Assembly: GCF_900108505.1 (NCBI RefSeq) | Contig: NZ_FNWU01000001.1 | Span: 434,001-498,000 of the forward strand | Direction: 5' to 3' | From: Halopenitus malekzadehii | GTDB taxonomy: Archaea; Halobacteriota; Halobacteria; Halobacteriales; Haloferacaceae | DNA: 64,000 nt | Shown here: positions 1-8,951 of the stretch, in pieces | How the letters are laid out: every line of letters starts with the position of its first letter | How positions within the stretch are numbered: the stretch's first letter is position 1 | Translations under genes and position numbers: made by a program | The notes under the pieces: generated by a model | Databases searched by the model: none | Told to the model about the DNA's origin: nothing | The model's input: the letters and a program-made list of their open reading frames with translations, nothing else

Positions 1-1
1 C

Positions 2-115
2 GGTGGAATCGTGGTCTCCCTGCTCGGGGTCGCCCTGGCGTCGGATATGGGCGGCGACCGGCTTGAGGACGTGATCGACGCCGAGGAGGACGATCGCGGC
101 CGCCAGCCCCGATGA
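2..115 (+). CDS. C-terminal end of an unidentified membrane protein (partial)
   Basis: The reading frame is open from base 2 to the TGA at 113-115. It encodes a short hydrophobic stretch (GGIVVSLLGVALAS) followed by an acidic, charged tail ending in RGRQPR. This looks like the last membrane helix and cytoplasmic tail of a multi-pass transporter. The family cannot be told from 37 residues, and the rest of the gene lies to the left of the window. Confidence 0.55.
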   Translation, partial: GGIVVSLLGVALASDMGGDRLEDVIDAEEDDRGRQPR

Positions 116-202
116 CCTCAGTGGGGTGGGTCGGTACGTGGACCGGGTGAGGATGGACCGGATGAGGGTGGAACACCTGGAGCGCTCCCGCCGTGATGGC
201 GC

Positions 203-1132
203 TCACGCTTCAAGGATGTCGTCGTCGTCCGGCTCCGGAACGACGATCTCGCCGTCGAGGGCCTGCGCGGCCCGACCCGCGATCGAAACGCTCGTGTCGG
301 CGTCCGTTTCGGCGTCACGGACGCGAACGCGGACGCGCCCGGGACGGTCGAGAACGTGGCCCTGTTCGACCACGATCTCCGCCGGCGGGTCGCCGTCGAA
401 GGCCGCCTGCCGGTGGAGGTAGGCCCCGCACGCACCGCTTGCGGTGCCGGTTACTGGATCCTCGGGAACGCCGACGCCGGGCACCCACGCTCGTGCGTGG
501 ATCGTCGCGTCGGCTGCGACCGTATCGAACGTGAACGCGAAGATGCCGGCGACGTCGAGATCGTCGGTCAGCGTCTCGATCGCCGCCATCGACGGATCGG
601 CTTCCAGAAGTCGCTCGAGGAAGTTGACGGGGACCATCAGGAACGTCACTCCCGTCGAGGCACGCGCGATGGGGAGGTCGGCGCCCACGTCAGTGAGCGC
701 GGCCGGATCGATCCCGATCGTCTCGCCGACCCGATCGTAGGTCACCTCGACCGGCTCGACGGTCGGCGTCGACTGGGTCATCCGGACCACTCCGTCGTTG
801 GTCACCTCGATCGGCAACACGCCGACGTTCGTCTCGAGGTGATGGGACCCCGCCTCGATGGTTCCGGCTTCGAACAGGTGTGCGTGGCTGGCGACCGTCG
901 CGTGCCCACAGAGGTCGATCTCCTGTGTCGGCGTAAAGTATCTGATTCGGCGGTCGGCTTCGGGGTCGGTCGGCTCGGAGAGGAACGCCGTCTCGCTGAC
1001 GCCGAGTTCGGCGGCGATCGCCTGCGCCTGGTCGTCCGACAGATCGGTCGCGTCCGGGACCACGCCGGCGGCGTTCCCCGTGAACGGCTCCGCGGTAAAC
1101 GCGTCGACGAGGAGGGCCCGTCGTGTTTCCAT
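203..1132 (-). CDS. PhzF family isomerase/epimerase-like protein
   Basis: The 309-aa protein matches the PhzF (phenazine biosynthesis-like) family in length and in its N-terminal pattern: VDAFTAEPFTGNAAGVV, then GVSETAFLS, where Glu47 corresponds to the family's catalytic acid, then the FTPTQEIDLCGHAT segment. The second half repeats the fold, with GVPEDPVTGTASGA near residues 220-235. Most archaeal members have no assigned substrate and the family name does not imply phenazine synthesis. The gene is divergent from the phosphodiesterase gene at 1199. Start is the ATG at 1130-1132. Confidence 0.88.
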   Translation of the reverse strand: METRRALLVDAFTAEPFTGNAAGVVPDATDLSDDQAQAIAAELGVSETAFLSEPTDPEADRRIRYFTPTQEIDLCGHATVASHAHLFEAGTIEAGSHHLETNVGVLPIEVTNDGVVRMTQSTPTVEPVEVTYDRVGETIGIDPAALTDVGADLPIARASTGVTFLMVPVNFLERLLEADPSMAAIETLTDDLDVAGIFAFTFDTVAADATIHARAWVPGVGVPEDPVTGTASGACGAYLHRQAAFDGDPPAEIVVEQGHVLDRPGRVRVRVRDAETDADTSVSIAGRAAQALDGEIVVPEPDDDDILEA

Positions 1133-1168
1133 ACCTCACGGTCTCGCGGGGCGGTGAAAACCTCCACG

Positions 1169-1175
1169 CTTTTTA
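1169..1175 (+). promoter_or_regulatory. TATA-like box for the 1199 gene
   Basis: CTTTTTA is centred 27 bp upstream of the ATG at 1199, the spacing of a leaderless haloarchaeal transcript. It supports that internal start over in-frame codons further upstream. Confidence 0.5.
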
Positions 1176-1198
1176 CCGCGCTGGGTGGTATGTGTCGT

Positions 1199-2548
1199 AT
1201 GGGGTTGATCGACCGGTTACGAGGGACGGACGATCCCCGTGTGGCGTTCCTCGGGATCGACGGCGTGCCGTATCGGCTCATCGCCTCCGAGCCCGAGACG
1301 TTCCCGAACCTGACGGCGATGATCGAGTCGGGGTCTTCCGGGTCGATCGAGAGCATCTACCCGCCGGAGACGACCGCCTGCTGGCCGGCCATCACCACGG
1401 GGTCGAACCCCGGTGAAACCGGCGTCTACGGCTATCAAGACCGGGAGGTTGGGTCCTACGACACCTACGTCCCGATGGGTCGTGACGTCCAGCGTGAGCG
1501 GATCTGGGATCGCGTCACGGAAGCGGGTCGCGACGCGAGCGTGTTCAACGTTCCCGTGACCTTCCCGCCACAGCGGACCGTCCAGCGGATGGTGTCCGGC
1601 TTCCTTGCGCCCGACGTCGACGCGGCCGCGACGCCTGAGGAGCTGCGGTCGTATCTGGACTCGATCGACTACCTGATCGACGTCAACGCCAAGCTCGGCC
1701 ACCACACGGACAAGACCGACTTCCTCGACCACGCCCGACGGACGCTCGACCGCCGGCAGCAGGCGTTCCGTGAGTACGTCGATCGCGACGACTGGGACCT
1801 GTTCGTCGGCGTCTACCTCACGCCAGACCGCATCAACCACTTCCTGTTCGACCAGTACGTCTCCGACGGGCCCGACCGCGAGGCGTTCCTCGCGTTCTAT
1901 GAACGGCTCGACGAGCACATCGGCGCCATTCGCGACGCCCTCGGTCGCGATACGACCCTCGTCGTCGCCTCGGATCACGGATTCGCGCCGATCGACCGCG
2001 TCGTCAACTGCAACGAGTGGCTCGAACGGACCGACTGGCTATCCTTCACGGACCGCGATCACGCGAACCTGGGCGATATCGCCGACGAGGCGCGGGCCTA
2101 CTCGCTCGGCCCCGGACGATTCTACCTGAATCTCGAGGAGCGTGAACCCCGCGGGTCGGTTCCGCGTGAGGAGTACGAAGAGACCCGAGCGGCACTGAAA
2201 CGGGACCTCGAGGCCCTCGAATCCCCGGCCGGCGAACCCGTCGTTCGTCGCGTCGTCGAGACCGAGACCGCCTTCCGTGGCGATCACGACGAGATCGCCC
2301 CCGACCTCGTGGCGATCCCCCACGACGGGTTCGACCTCAAGGCCGACTTCACCGGCCACGAGGCGGTCTTCGAGGACCCGGGCCCGCGAACCGGGATGCA
2401 CAGCTTCGACGACGCCGCGCTGCTGATCGACGAGCCCGGCGTCACGATCGACGACGCCGACATCCTCGACATCGCACCCACGATCCTCCAGCTGTTGGAC
2501 ATACAGTTCGAGCGGACCGCCTTCGACGGCGCGAGCCTGGTGCAGTGA
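1199..2548 (+). CDS. Type I phosphodiesterase / alkaline phosphatase superfamily protein
   Basis: The 449-aa protein begins MGLIDRLRG. It carries FLGIDGVPYRLI with the first metal-binding Asp, YPPETTACWPAITTGSNPG with the candidate Thr nucleophile, a YLTPDRINHF segment, and ASDHGFAPI with the Asp-His metal ligands. These are marks of the nucleotide pyrophosphatase/phosphodiesterase branch of the alkaline phosphatase superfamily. A second metal His is likely in TGMHSFDD near the end. No signal peptide is seen, so it is probably cytoplasmic. The substrate is unknown. A longer in-frame reading is open upstream, but the TATA box favours the ATG at 1199. Confidence 0.87.
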   Translation: MGLIDRLRGTDDPRVAFLGIDGVPYRLIASEPETFPNLTAMIESGSSGSIESIYPPETTACWPAITTGSNPGETGVYGYQDREVGSYDTYVPMGRDVQRERIWDRVTEAGRDASVFNVPVTFPPQRTVQRMVSGFLAPDVDAAATPEELRSYLDSIDYLIDVNAKLGHHTDKTDFLDHARRTLDRRQQAFREYVDRDDWDLFVGVYLTPDRINHFLFDQYVSDGPDREAFLAFYERLDEHIGAIRDALGRDTTLVVASDHGFAPIDRVVNCNEWLERTDWLSFTDRDHANLGDIADEARAYSLGPGRFYLNLEEREPRGSVPREEYEETRAALKRDLEALESPAGEPVVRRVVETETAFRGDHDEIAPDLVAIPHDGFDLKADFTGHEAVFEDPGPRTGMHSFDDAALLIDEPGVTIDDADILDIAPTILQLLDIQFERTAFDGASLVQ

Positions 2549-2609
2549 CGATCGGCACGGAGAGTGGTCGGCGCGACGTTCCCGTCGCTACGACGATTCG
2601 GCCGACCGG

Positions 2610-2615
2610 TTTAAG
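2610..2615 (+). promoter_or_regulatory. TATA-like box for the 43-aa membrane protein gene
   Basis: TTTAAG is centred about 27 bp upstream of the ATG at 2639, as expected for a leaderless transcript. It is the main evidence that this very short frame is expressed on its own. Confidence 0.45.
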
Positions 2616-2638
2616 AGACGGGAGTTCGATACGCCGGT

Positions 2639-2770
2639 ATGGAGATCGATACGCTGTCACATCCCGGGTTCCGCGCCCTCCTCGGCGTGGGACTCGGATA
2701 CGGCGCCCTGCTCGCAATCATCCTTCTCGTGCTGTTTCTGGTTCCGTACGCGCTCTTCGTCGGCCTCTAG
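2639..2770 (+). CDS. Small single-pass membrane protein (43 aa)
   Basis: A short gene from ATG 2639 to TAG 2770. It encodes a polar N-terminus (MEIDTLSHPGFR) and one long hydrophobic helix of about 28 residues (roughly residues 14-42, including LLAIILLVLFLVPYALF). A TATA-like box sits at the right distance. The gene lies alone between the phosphodiesterase gene and the convergent pan gene. No family is recognised and no function can be proposed beyond a small membrane protein. Confidence 0.6.
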   Translation: MEIDTLSHPGFRALLGVGLGYGALLAIILLVLFLVPYALFVGL

Positions 2771-2819
2771 ACGGGGCGCGACGACGGCGACTCCGTCGAT
2801 CGACGTGATACGTTGCCGG

Positions 2820-4037
2820 TTACGCGAACGCGACCGAGTCGCCGACGTCGGCCTCGTCGGTCTGCTCGAGCTTCTCGTGGGCGTCCTCGAAGTCGGCCAT
2901 CGTCACCTCGGTCCGGTCGTCGCGGATCGCGAACATCCCGGCCTCGGTACAGATCGCCTTGATGTCGGCGCCGGACGCGTCGGAGATGGTCTCCGCGAGC
3001 TCGTCGAAGTCGACGTCGTCGGCGACGTTCATCTTGCGGGTGTGGATACGGAAGATGATCTCCCGTCCTGCGGCGTCGGGTTTGGGGACCTCGATGAGTC
3101 GATCGAAGCGCCCGGGCCGGAGGATCGCCTCGTCGAGCATATCGAACCGGTTGGTCGCGGCGATGATGCGGACCTCCCCGCGATCCTCGAAGCCGTCCAT
3201 CTCGGAGAGCAACTGCATCATCGTCCGCTGGACCTCGGCGTCGCCGGAGGTCTTTGAGTCGGTACGCTTGGAGGCGATGGCGTCGATCTCGTCGATGAAG
3301 ATCACCGCGGGCTCGTTCTCGCGGGCGACCTCGAAGAGATCGCGGACGAGCTTGGCACCCTCGCCGATGAACTTGTGGACCAGCTCGGATCCGGCCATCT
3401 TGATGAAGGAGGCGTCGGTCTGGTTGGCGACGGCCTTCGCGAGCATCGTCTTGCCGGTGCCCGGCGGCCCGTGCAACAGAACGCCGCTCGGCGGCTGAAT
3501 CCCGACGTCATCGAACGCTTCGGGTCGTTCGAGGGGCATCTCGACGGTTTCACGAACCTCGGTGAGCTGGTCGTCCAGGCCGCCGATGTCCTCGTAGGTG
3601 ACGTCCGGCGAGTGGTCGACCTGCATCACGCGGGCGCGGACGTCGGTCTCCTTCTCGAGCCGTTTGACCACGGACAGGGAGTTGTTGACCGCGACGCGGT
3701 CGTCGGGAGTCAGGTCCTCGCGCATCTCCTCTGTGACCTCGGTGAGCGCCTCCTGGTTGTTGCCGTGCTGTTTGATCACGACGCCGTCGTCGGTCAGCTC
3801 CTGGACGGTGGCGACGAACAGCGGCGACTGCTTCAGCTTCTTGTTCTCGTGGGTGAGCCGTTCGAGCTTCTGTTGATACTTGTTGTTCTCGGCGTTCGCG
3901 TCGAGGAGACGGTCGCGCATCTCCTCGTTTTGCGACTCGAGGATCTCGAGTCTGTCCTCGAGCACCTCGATCTTCTCCTGTTGCGACGTCGAATCCTCGT
4001 CATAAGGCATCTCGACGTCGTCCACAGTATCGGTCAT
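2820..4037 (-). CDS. pan: Proteasome-activating nucleotidase (PAN), AAA+ ATPase
   Basis: The 405-aa protein is the archaeal 19S-like unfoldase that feeds substrates to the 20S proteasome. It has an N-terminal coiled coil (about residues 20-75), an OB-like domain (about 75-150) and a AAA domain with Walker A GPPGTGKT, Walker B VIFIDEIDAI, sensor/second-region ATNRFD and arginine-finger region RPGRFDR. The C-terminus is SVAFA, so the penultimate position of the proteasome-docking HbYX-type tail is Phe rather than Tyr. Haloarchaea usually carry two PAN paralogues and I cannot say which one this is. Start is the ATG at 4035-4037; a TATA-like TTAG lies near 4064. Confidence 0.95.
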   Translation of the reverse strand: MTDTVDDVEMPYDEDSTSQQEKIEVLEDRLEILESQNEEMRDRLLDANAENNKYQQKLERLTHENKKLKQSPLFVATVQELTDDGVVIKQHGNNQEALTEVTEEMREDLTPDDRVAVNNSLSVVKRLEKETDVRARVMQVDHSPDVTYEDIGGLDDQLTEVRETVEMPLERPEAFDDVGIQPPSGVLLHGPPGTGKTMLAKAVANQTDASFIKMAGSELVHKFIGEGAKLVRDLFEVARENEPAVIFIDEIDAIASKRTDSKTSGDAEVQRTMMQLLSEMDGFEDRGEVRIIAATNRFDMLDEAILRPGRFDRLIEVPKPDAAGREIIFRIHTRKMNVADDVDFDELAETISDASGADIKAICTEAGMFAIRDDRTEVTMADFEDAHEKLEQTDEADVGDSVAFA

Positions 4038-4198
4038 CGAACCCTGTTACGTCGGTCGTCACTAAGAGGCTTCGGGTGCACCACCCGCCGTGTGAACCGT
4101 CGTGACTTGCCGACGCCGCCCGGCACCGGTTATGTCGGTGGCTCGTTCGAGACCCTGCCCGATATTGCCGGAGAATTCCTTATGGTAATATATATCGA

Positions 4199-4217
4199 TA
4201 GTAAATATTATTTACTA
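4199..4217. promoter_or_regulatory. Perfect inverted repeat (candidate operator) upstream of the 4241 HTH gene
   Basis: TAGTAAAT-ATT-ATTTACTA is an 8-bp perfect inverted repeat with a 3-nt spacer. It lies in an AT-rich stretch of the pan/HTH divergent promoter region and overlaps the place where the TATA box of the 4241 gene should be (about 27 bp upstream). The position suggests a repressor site, possibly for the adjacent HTH protein itself. Confidence 0.55.
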
Positions 4218-4240
4218 GCATTACTCACGTTGAAACACAC

Positions 4241-4516
4241 ATGAGTGCACCAGAGGCCGTTCACGCCGACAACGCCGAGACCGACGATCTCGCCGACCGA
4301 TGGAAGCCCGTTCGCGATCTTCCCCCGAGCGCCAAACTCGTCGCGAAGGTCCTCGATTACAACGAGACCCTCACACAGAGCGAGCTCGCCGAGGAAACGC
4401 TGCTCCCCCCGCGAACCGTTCGCTATGCCCTCTCACGGCTCGAGGACGCGGACGTCGTCGACTCTCGATTCTCCTTTGCCGACGCGCGAAAGCGGCTCTA
4501 CTCGCTGTCGATCTGA
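4241..4516 (+). CDS. Small winged-helix transcriptional regulator
   Basis: The 91-aa protein is almost entirely one winged-helix domain. Residues 28-90 give PPSAKLVAKVLDYNETLTQ, a helix-turn-helix with the recognition segment around LPPRTVRYALSRL, and a wing with KRLYSL. It resembles the MarR/TrmB-like one-domain regulators of haloarchaea. No ligand or dimerisation domain is present. Its promoter holds a perfect palindrome, which is consistent with autoregulation (inference). The target genes are unknown. Confidence 0.8.
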   Translation: MSAPEAVHADNAETDDLADRWKPVRDLPPSAKLVAKVLDYNETLTQSELAEETLLPPRTVRYALSRLEDADVVDSRFSFADARKRLYSLSI

Positions 4517-4545
4517 GGTATCTCGGTCGCGTGGCCACCCGTCCG

Positions 4546-4554
4546 TTTATATTT
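4546..4554 (+). promoter_or_regulatory. TATA box for the 4576-mre11-rad50 transcript
   Basis: TTTATATTT is centred 26-27 bp upstream of the ATG at 4576. It is the only good promoter ahead of the 4576, mre11 and rad50 genes, which are spaced closely enough to be one operon. Confidence 0.55.
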
Positions 4555-4575
4555 GAAGCCGCCACAGCGGCCGCT

Positions 4576-4971
4576 ATGGACTCACCAGGAACCCGCCGCA
4601 TCAAGCGAACCCTCGAAGAGCTTGCCGCCCGAACCGACACCGATCGTCCGCCGTACGTCACGATCATCGACGAGGCGGCCGCGGCGTGTGCGGATATCGA
4701 GCGTGCTGCCGGCTTCGTCGATGCCGACGGACTGGAGCGGCTCGACACGGCGATCGAATCCGCGATCGACGATGACGCACCCGAACCGGCAGCGCGTGGT
4801 CGACGCACACGATCGGCGTATCGGCGCTTCCGTCGCGCTGCCGCCGGAGAATCCCTGGACGACGCCGGCCTCGGCGACGACGGTTTCGATGGGAGTGCGG
4901 ACCGGGAGACGGATCAGTTTCACTCCGCCGGCGGAACGGCTAAAAGGCGGACGGCTCAAGGGTCGCAGTAA
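4576..4971 (+). CDS. Conserved hypothetical protein upstream of mre11
   Basis: The 131-aa acidic protein begins MDSPGTRRIKRTLEELAAR. It is predicted mostly helical in its first 70 residues and low-complexity toward the C-terminus. There are no membrane segments or metal motifs. It lies 28 bp ahead of mre11 behind the only strong TATA box, so it is probably the first gene of an mre11-rad50 operon and may have a helper role in repair (inference from position only). No family was recognised with confidence. Confidence 0.7.
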   Translation: MDSPGTRRIKRTLEELAARTDTDRPPYVTIIDEAAAACADIERAAGFVDADGLERLDTAIESAIDDDAPEPAARGRRTRSAYRRFRRAAAGESLDDAGLGDDGFDGSADRETDQFHSAGGTAKRRTAQGSQ

Positions 4972-4999
4972 TGACGCGGCGCTTGCGGGTGAGACGGCG

Positions 5000-6241
5000 A
5001 TGACGCGGGTGATCCACACCGGTGACACCCACATCGGCTACCGGCAGTACCACTCCTCGGCCCGCCGACAGGACTTCCTCGCGGCCTTCGAGGCCGTCGT
5101 CTCGGATGCGATCGAGTCGGACGTCGCGGCCGTGGTGCACGCCGGCGACCTCTTTCACGACCGTCGACCGGACCTTCCGGACCTGCTCGGGACGCTGTCC
5201 GCCCTTCGACGCCTCGAGGACGCGGGGATCCCCTTCCTCGCGATCGTCGGGAACCACGAATCGACCCGCCACGGACAGTGGCTCGACCTCTTCGAGCGCC
5301 TCGGCCTCGCCACCCGACTCGACGATTCGCCAACCGTCGTCGGCGACGTCGCCTTCTACGGGCTCGATCACGTTCCGCCCTCACAGCGTGACGACCTCGA
5401 GTACGCCTTCGACTCGTACGGGGCGGAACACGCAGCGCTGGTCGCACACGGCCTCTTCGAACCGTTCGCGTACGCCGATTGGGACACCGAAACCGTTCTC
5501 GCCGAGAGCGACGTCGACTTCGACGCGATGCTGCTTGGTGACAACCACGAGCCGGGGCAGACGACGGTTCGGGACACATGGGTCACCTATCCGGGATCGA
5601 CCGAGCGCGCAAGCGCGAGCGAACGCGAGGGACGGGGCTACAACCTGATAACCTTCGCCGACGAGGTCGACGTTCGGCGCCGCGCCATCGAGACCCGCCC
5701 GTTCGTGTACGTCGACGTCGAGCTTCGCGACGGCGAGGGGGCACGGCGGGTCCGGGAACAGCTCGGGCAACACGATCTGACCGACGCAGTCGTGATCGTC
5801 GAGATAACCGGATCGGGTGAGCCGGTGACGCCCGCGGCGATCGAGGAAGCGGCGACCGAGAATGGCGCCCTCATCGCTCGCGTGACCGATCGACGGGAGA
5901 TCGAGACGGATGCCGATCTGGACGTCAGCTTCGCGGACCCCGACGAAGCGGTCCGCGAGCGGCTCTCCGATCTCGATCCGTCGCCGGCCGCGGTGGACAT
6001 CGACGACACGGTACGATCCGAGACGGTCGCCGACAGCGCGGTTCGGTCGGCCGTGACGGAACGGATCGAGACCCGGCTCGATGCCGGCGATCTGGGGGCG
6101 GCGACGTCGCAGGAAATCGATCCCGAGGGCGTCGACGTCGAGGACGCCGACGCCGAAGACTCCGGAGATGGCGATGCTGTGGACGCCGGAGATGGCGACG
6201 TCTCCGGAGAGGGACAGGCCTCGATGGGGGAGTTCCGATGA
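5000..6241 (+). CDS. mre11: DNA double-strand break repair nuclease Mre11
   Basis: The 413-aa protein has the calcineurin-like phosphoesterase motifs in order: HTGDTHIGYRQY, VHAGDLFHDRRPD, IVGNHES, VAHGLF and LLGDNHEPG. These hold the two Mn ions of the nuclease site. With Rad50 it trims double-strand break ends. After about residue 300 comes a haloarchaeal acidic region, and the C-terminus has a low-complexity tail with repeated GDGDA/GDGDV units, likely flexible. Start is the ATG at 5000, just ahead of the first conserved motif; the frame is open further upstream, but that stretch only shadows the 4576 gene. The stop overlaps the rad50 start as ATGA. Confidence 0.95.
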   Translation: MTRVIHTGDTHIGYRQYHSSARRQDFLAAFEAVVSDAIESDVAAVVHAGDLFHDRRPDLPDLLGTLSALRRLEDAGIPFLAIVGNHESTRHGQWLDLFERLGLATRLDDSPTVVGDVAFYGLDHVPPSQRDDLEYAFDSYGAEHAALVAHGLFEPFAYADWDTETVLAESDVDFDAMLLGDNHEPGQTTVRDTWVTYPGSTERASASEREGRGYNLITFADEVDVRRRAIETRPFVYVDVELRDGEGARRVREQLGQHDLTDAVVIVEITGSGEPVTPAAIEEAATENGALIARVTDRREIETDADLDVSFADPDEAVRERLSDLDPSPAAVDIDDTVRSETVADSAVRSAVTERIETRLDAGDLGAATSQEIDPEGVDVEDADAEDSGDGDAVDAGDGDVSGEGQASMGEFR

Positions 6242-8931
6242 GGTTCGACCGGATCCGCCTCGAGAACTTCAAGCCGTACGGCGACGCGGACCTGTCCCTC
6301 ACGGAGGGAGTCACCGTGATCCACGGCGTCAACGGAAGCGGAAAGTCCTCGCTGCTTGAGGCGTGTTTCTTCGCCCTCTACGGCTCGCGCGCGCTCGAGG
6401 GAACCCTCGAGGACGTCGTCACGAACGGGACTGAGGAGGCATCGATCTCGCTCGAGTTCACACACGAGGGAACGACCTATCGGATCGACCGCGAGCTTCG
6501 CGTGTACGACGACCGCGTCGACCACCGCTGTACCCTCGAGGCCGAGGCGGAGGACGGACCGGCCCGCGAGGGCGCGCGTGCGGTTCGGGAGTTCGTCACC
6601 GAGTTGCTCCGGATGGACGCGGACGCCTTCGTCAACTGCGCGTACGTCCGGCAGGGCGAGGTCAACAAGTTGATCAACGCGACGCCGAGCCAGCGCCAGG
6701 ACACGATCGACGACCTGCTCCAGCTCGGCGTTCTCGAGGAATACCGCGAGCGGGCCGGGGAGGCACGCCTCGGCGTCGAGGACGTTCGGACCGCAAAGCG
6801 AGCCGTCCTCGAGGAAACCGAATCGCGGATCGAGCGGCTCGAGGACCGGGACCTCCACGCGACGCTGTCGGAACTCGAGACCGAACTCGAGGGCGTCTCC
6901 GAGAAGATCGACCACTACGAGAGCCAGCGCGATGCCGCCGAGCGGACGCGCGAGGAGGCGACGACCGTTCTGGAGGAGTACGAGGAGAAACGCGAGACGC
7001 TTGCGGCGATCGAGGACGACATCGACTCGCTCGCGGAGACGATCCGTGAGGCCGAAGCCGAGCGCGAGGAGCACCGTGAGTCGATCGCCGCGGCCCGCGA
7101 ACGGATCGCCGAGCACCGGTCGTCGATCGACGACCTGCTCGCCGAGACCGAACTCGAGGCGGCCGACGCGGACGCGATCGACCGGCGACGTGCCGAACTG
7201 GAGGAGCGCGAGGCAGTTCTCCGGGAGGATCGAACGGACGCAAAGACGGACGCGACCGGCTATCGGAACCAGGCGCGGAACCTGGTCGAGAAGGCCGACG
7301 ATCTCGAGGACCGGGCCGACGGGGCTCTGGAGGAGGCTGCGGATCTCGAGGACCGTGCCGCGGAGGCCGAGTCCGCGGCCGAGGACCACGAGACGCGGAT
7401 CGCGGAGATCGACGCGGAGATCGACGAGTTGACGGCGCGGTTCGACGACGCCGACGGCATCGATCGCGGCGAGGCGGCCGACCGGCTGGCGACGCGAACC
7501 GACGACCGTGTGGACTGCCGCGAGCGGATCGCCGAGTTGGAAACCCAACTGCAGAACGTACGCAACCGGGTGTCAGAGGCGGAGAACCTGCTTGCGGCGG
7601 GCAAGTGCCCGGAGTGTGGACAACCGGTCGCGGATTCTCCCCACACGGACCGGATCGAGGCGGACCGCGAACGGATCGCGGAACTCGAAGCCGACCTCGA
7701 GACGGCACGGACCCGGCTCTCGGCGATCGATGACGAGATCGAGACGCTCGAGGCCCTTGCCGATGCGGACGACCGGATCGACGAGCTGGAGGCCGAGCGT
7801 GACCGGCTCGCCGATCGGCTCGAAACGCGCCGCGAGGAGGCTGCGGACCGCCGTGAGGAGGCGACTGTGAAACGCGAGGATGCGGACGAGCTCCGCGAGG
7901 AGGCGGCGTCGACCCGGGAGGTCGCGGCCGAGAAACGCGCGGCCGCCGAGGAGGCCGACGACCGGGTCGACACGCTCGAAGAGCGTCTCGATGCGATCGC
8001 CGAAAATCGGGACCGTCTCGGGACGATCGAATCGCAGCTGTCGTCGATCGACGACCTCGAGGATCGAATCGAACGGCTCACGGAGAAACGTGAGTCGCTC
8101 GCCGAACTCGCGGACGAACGGCGCGATCGGCTCGCCGAGAAGCGCGAGCGACGTGACAAGCTTCGAGAGGCGGTCGACGAGGACGCGATCGAGGACGCCA
8201 GATCCCGCAAACGAAAGGCCGAGAACTACCTCGAGAACGTCGCGGAGACGCTGGTGGAACTCGCGGACCGTCGCGACGAGATCCAGACCCGGATCGGCAG
8301 CGTCACCGGCGACATCGAGACGCTCGAGTCCCTCCGTGACGAGCGGGACGAGCTGGCGGAGACGGTCGCGTCCCTTGATGCGATCCACGAGGAGACCCGG
8401 GAACTCGAGTCGATGTACGGGGATCTCCGTGCGGAACTCCGGCAACGAAACGTTCGAACCCTCGAGCGAATGCTCAACGAGACCTTCGAGCTGGTCTACG
8501 GGAACGACGCGTACTCACACATCGACCTCAACGGCGACTACGAGCTCACCGTCTACCAGAAGGACGGCGAGCCGCTCGAGCCCGAGCAGCTCTCGGGCGG
8601 GGAGCGGGCGCTGTTCAACCTCTCGTTGCGCTGTGCGATCTACCGGCTGCTGGCCGAGGGGATCGAGGGTTCGACGCCGACGCCCCCGCTCATCCTCGAC
8701 GAGCCGACGGTCTTTCTGGACTCGGGCCACGTCGCCCGATTGGTCGACCTCGTCGAGGAGATGCGTGGGTTCGGGGTCCGGCAGATCGTCATCGTGAGCC
8801 ACGACGAGGAGCTGATCGGCGCCGCCGACGAACTCGTCACGGTCGAGAAGGACCCGCGGTCGAACCGATCGACGGTCTCACGGACCGACGGCGCCACGGC
8901 GGCGACGCTCGTCGCCGAGTCGGGCGAGTAG
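6238..8931 (+). CDS. rad50: DNA double-strand break repair ATPase Rad50
   Basis: The 897-aa SMC-like ATPase is translationally coupled to mre11 by a 4-bp ATGA overlap. It has Walker A GVNGSGKSS near residue 30, a Q-loop region YVRQGEVNKLI, a very long antiparallel coiled coil, and the zinc hook KCPECGQP with Cys457 and Cys460 almost at the midpoint. The C-terminal half-domain has signature LSGGERALFNLSL, Walker B LILDEPTVFLD and VSHDEEL. All catalytic elements are intact. Two molecules dimerise through the zinc hook and bind Mre11 at the base of the coil. Confidence 0.97.
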   Translation: MRFDRIRLENFKPYGDADLSLTEGVTVIHGVNGSGKSSLLEACFFALYGSRALEGTLEDVVTNGTEEASISLEFTHEGTTYRIDRELRVYDDRVDHRCTLEAEAEDGPAREGARAVREFVTELLRMDADAFVNCAYVRQGEVNKLINATPSQRQDTIDDLLQLGVLEEYRERAGEARLGVEDVRTAKRAVLEETESRIERLEDRDLHATLSELETELEGVSEKIDHYESQRDAAERTREEATTVLEEYEEKRETLAAIEDDIDSLAETIREAEAEREEHRESIAAARERIAEHRSSIDDLLAETELEAADADAIDRRRAELEEREAVLREDRTDAKTDATGYRNQARNLVEKADDLEDRADGALEEAADLEDRAAEAESAAEDHETRIAEIDAEIDELTARFDDADGIDRGEAADRLATRTDDRVDCRERIAELETQLQNVRNRVSEAENLLAAGKCPECGQPVADSPHTDRIEADRERIAELEADLETARTRLSAIDDEIETLEALADADDRIDELEAERDRLADRLETRREEAADRREEATVKREDADELREEAASTREVAAEKRAAAEEADDRVDTLEERLDAIAENRDRLGTIESQLSSIDDLEDRIERLTEKRESLAELADERRDRLAEKRERRDKLREAVDEDAIEDARSRKRKAENYLENVAETLVELADRRDEIQTRIGSVTGDIETLESLRDERDELAETVASLDAIHEETRELESMYGDLRAELRQRNVRTLERMLNETFELVYGNDAYSHIDLNGDYELTVYQKDGEPLEPEQLSGGERALFNLSLRCAIYRLLAEGIEGSTPTPPLILDEPTVFLDSGHVARLVDLVEEMRGFGVRQIVIVSHDEELIGAADELVTVEKDPRSNRSTVSRTDGATAATLVAESGE

Positions 8932-8951
8932 CTGGCCGTCACCGTCCCCGC

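Noticed and set aside
6120-6220. Repeated GATGGCGA/GGAGATGGCGA units at the end of mre11 as a possible DNA repeat element.
   Set aside because: They encode an in-frame acidic Gly/Asp tail and are explained as low-complexity coding sequence.
7260-8210. A long Ser/Arg-rich reverse-strand frame under rad50, and similar long frames under polB, acs, korA, mre11 and dtdA.
   Set aside because: These are antisense shadows common in GC-rich coding DNA: no promoters, odd composition, and the sense strand is a clear known gene.
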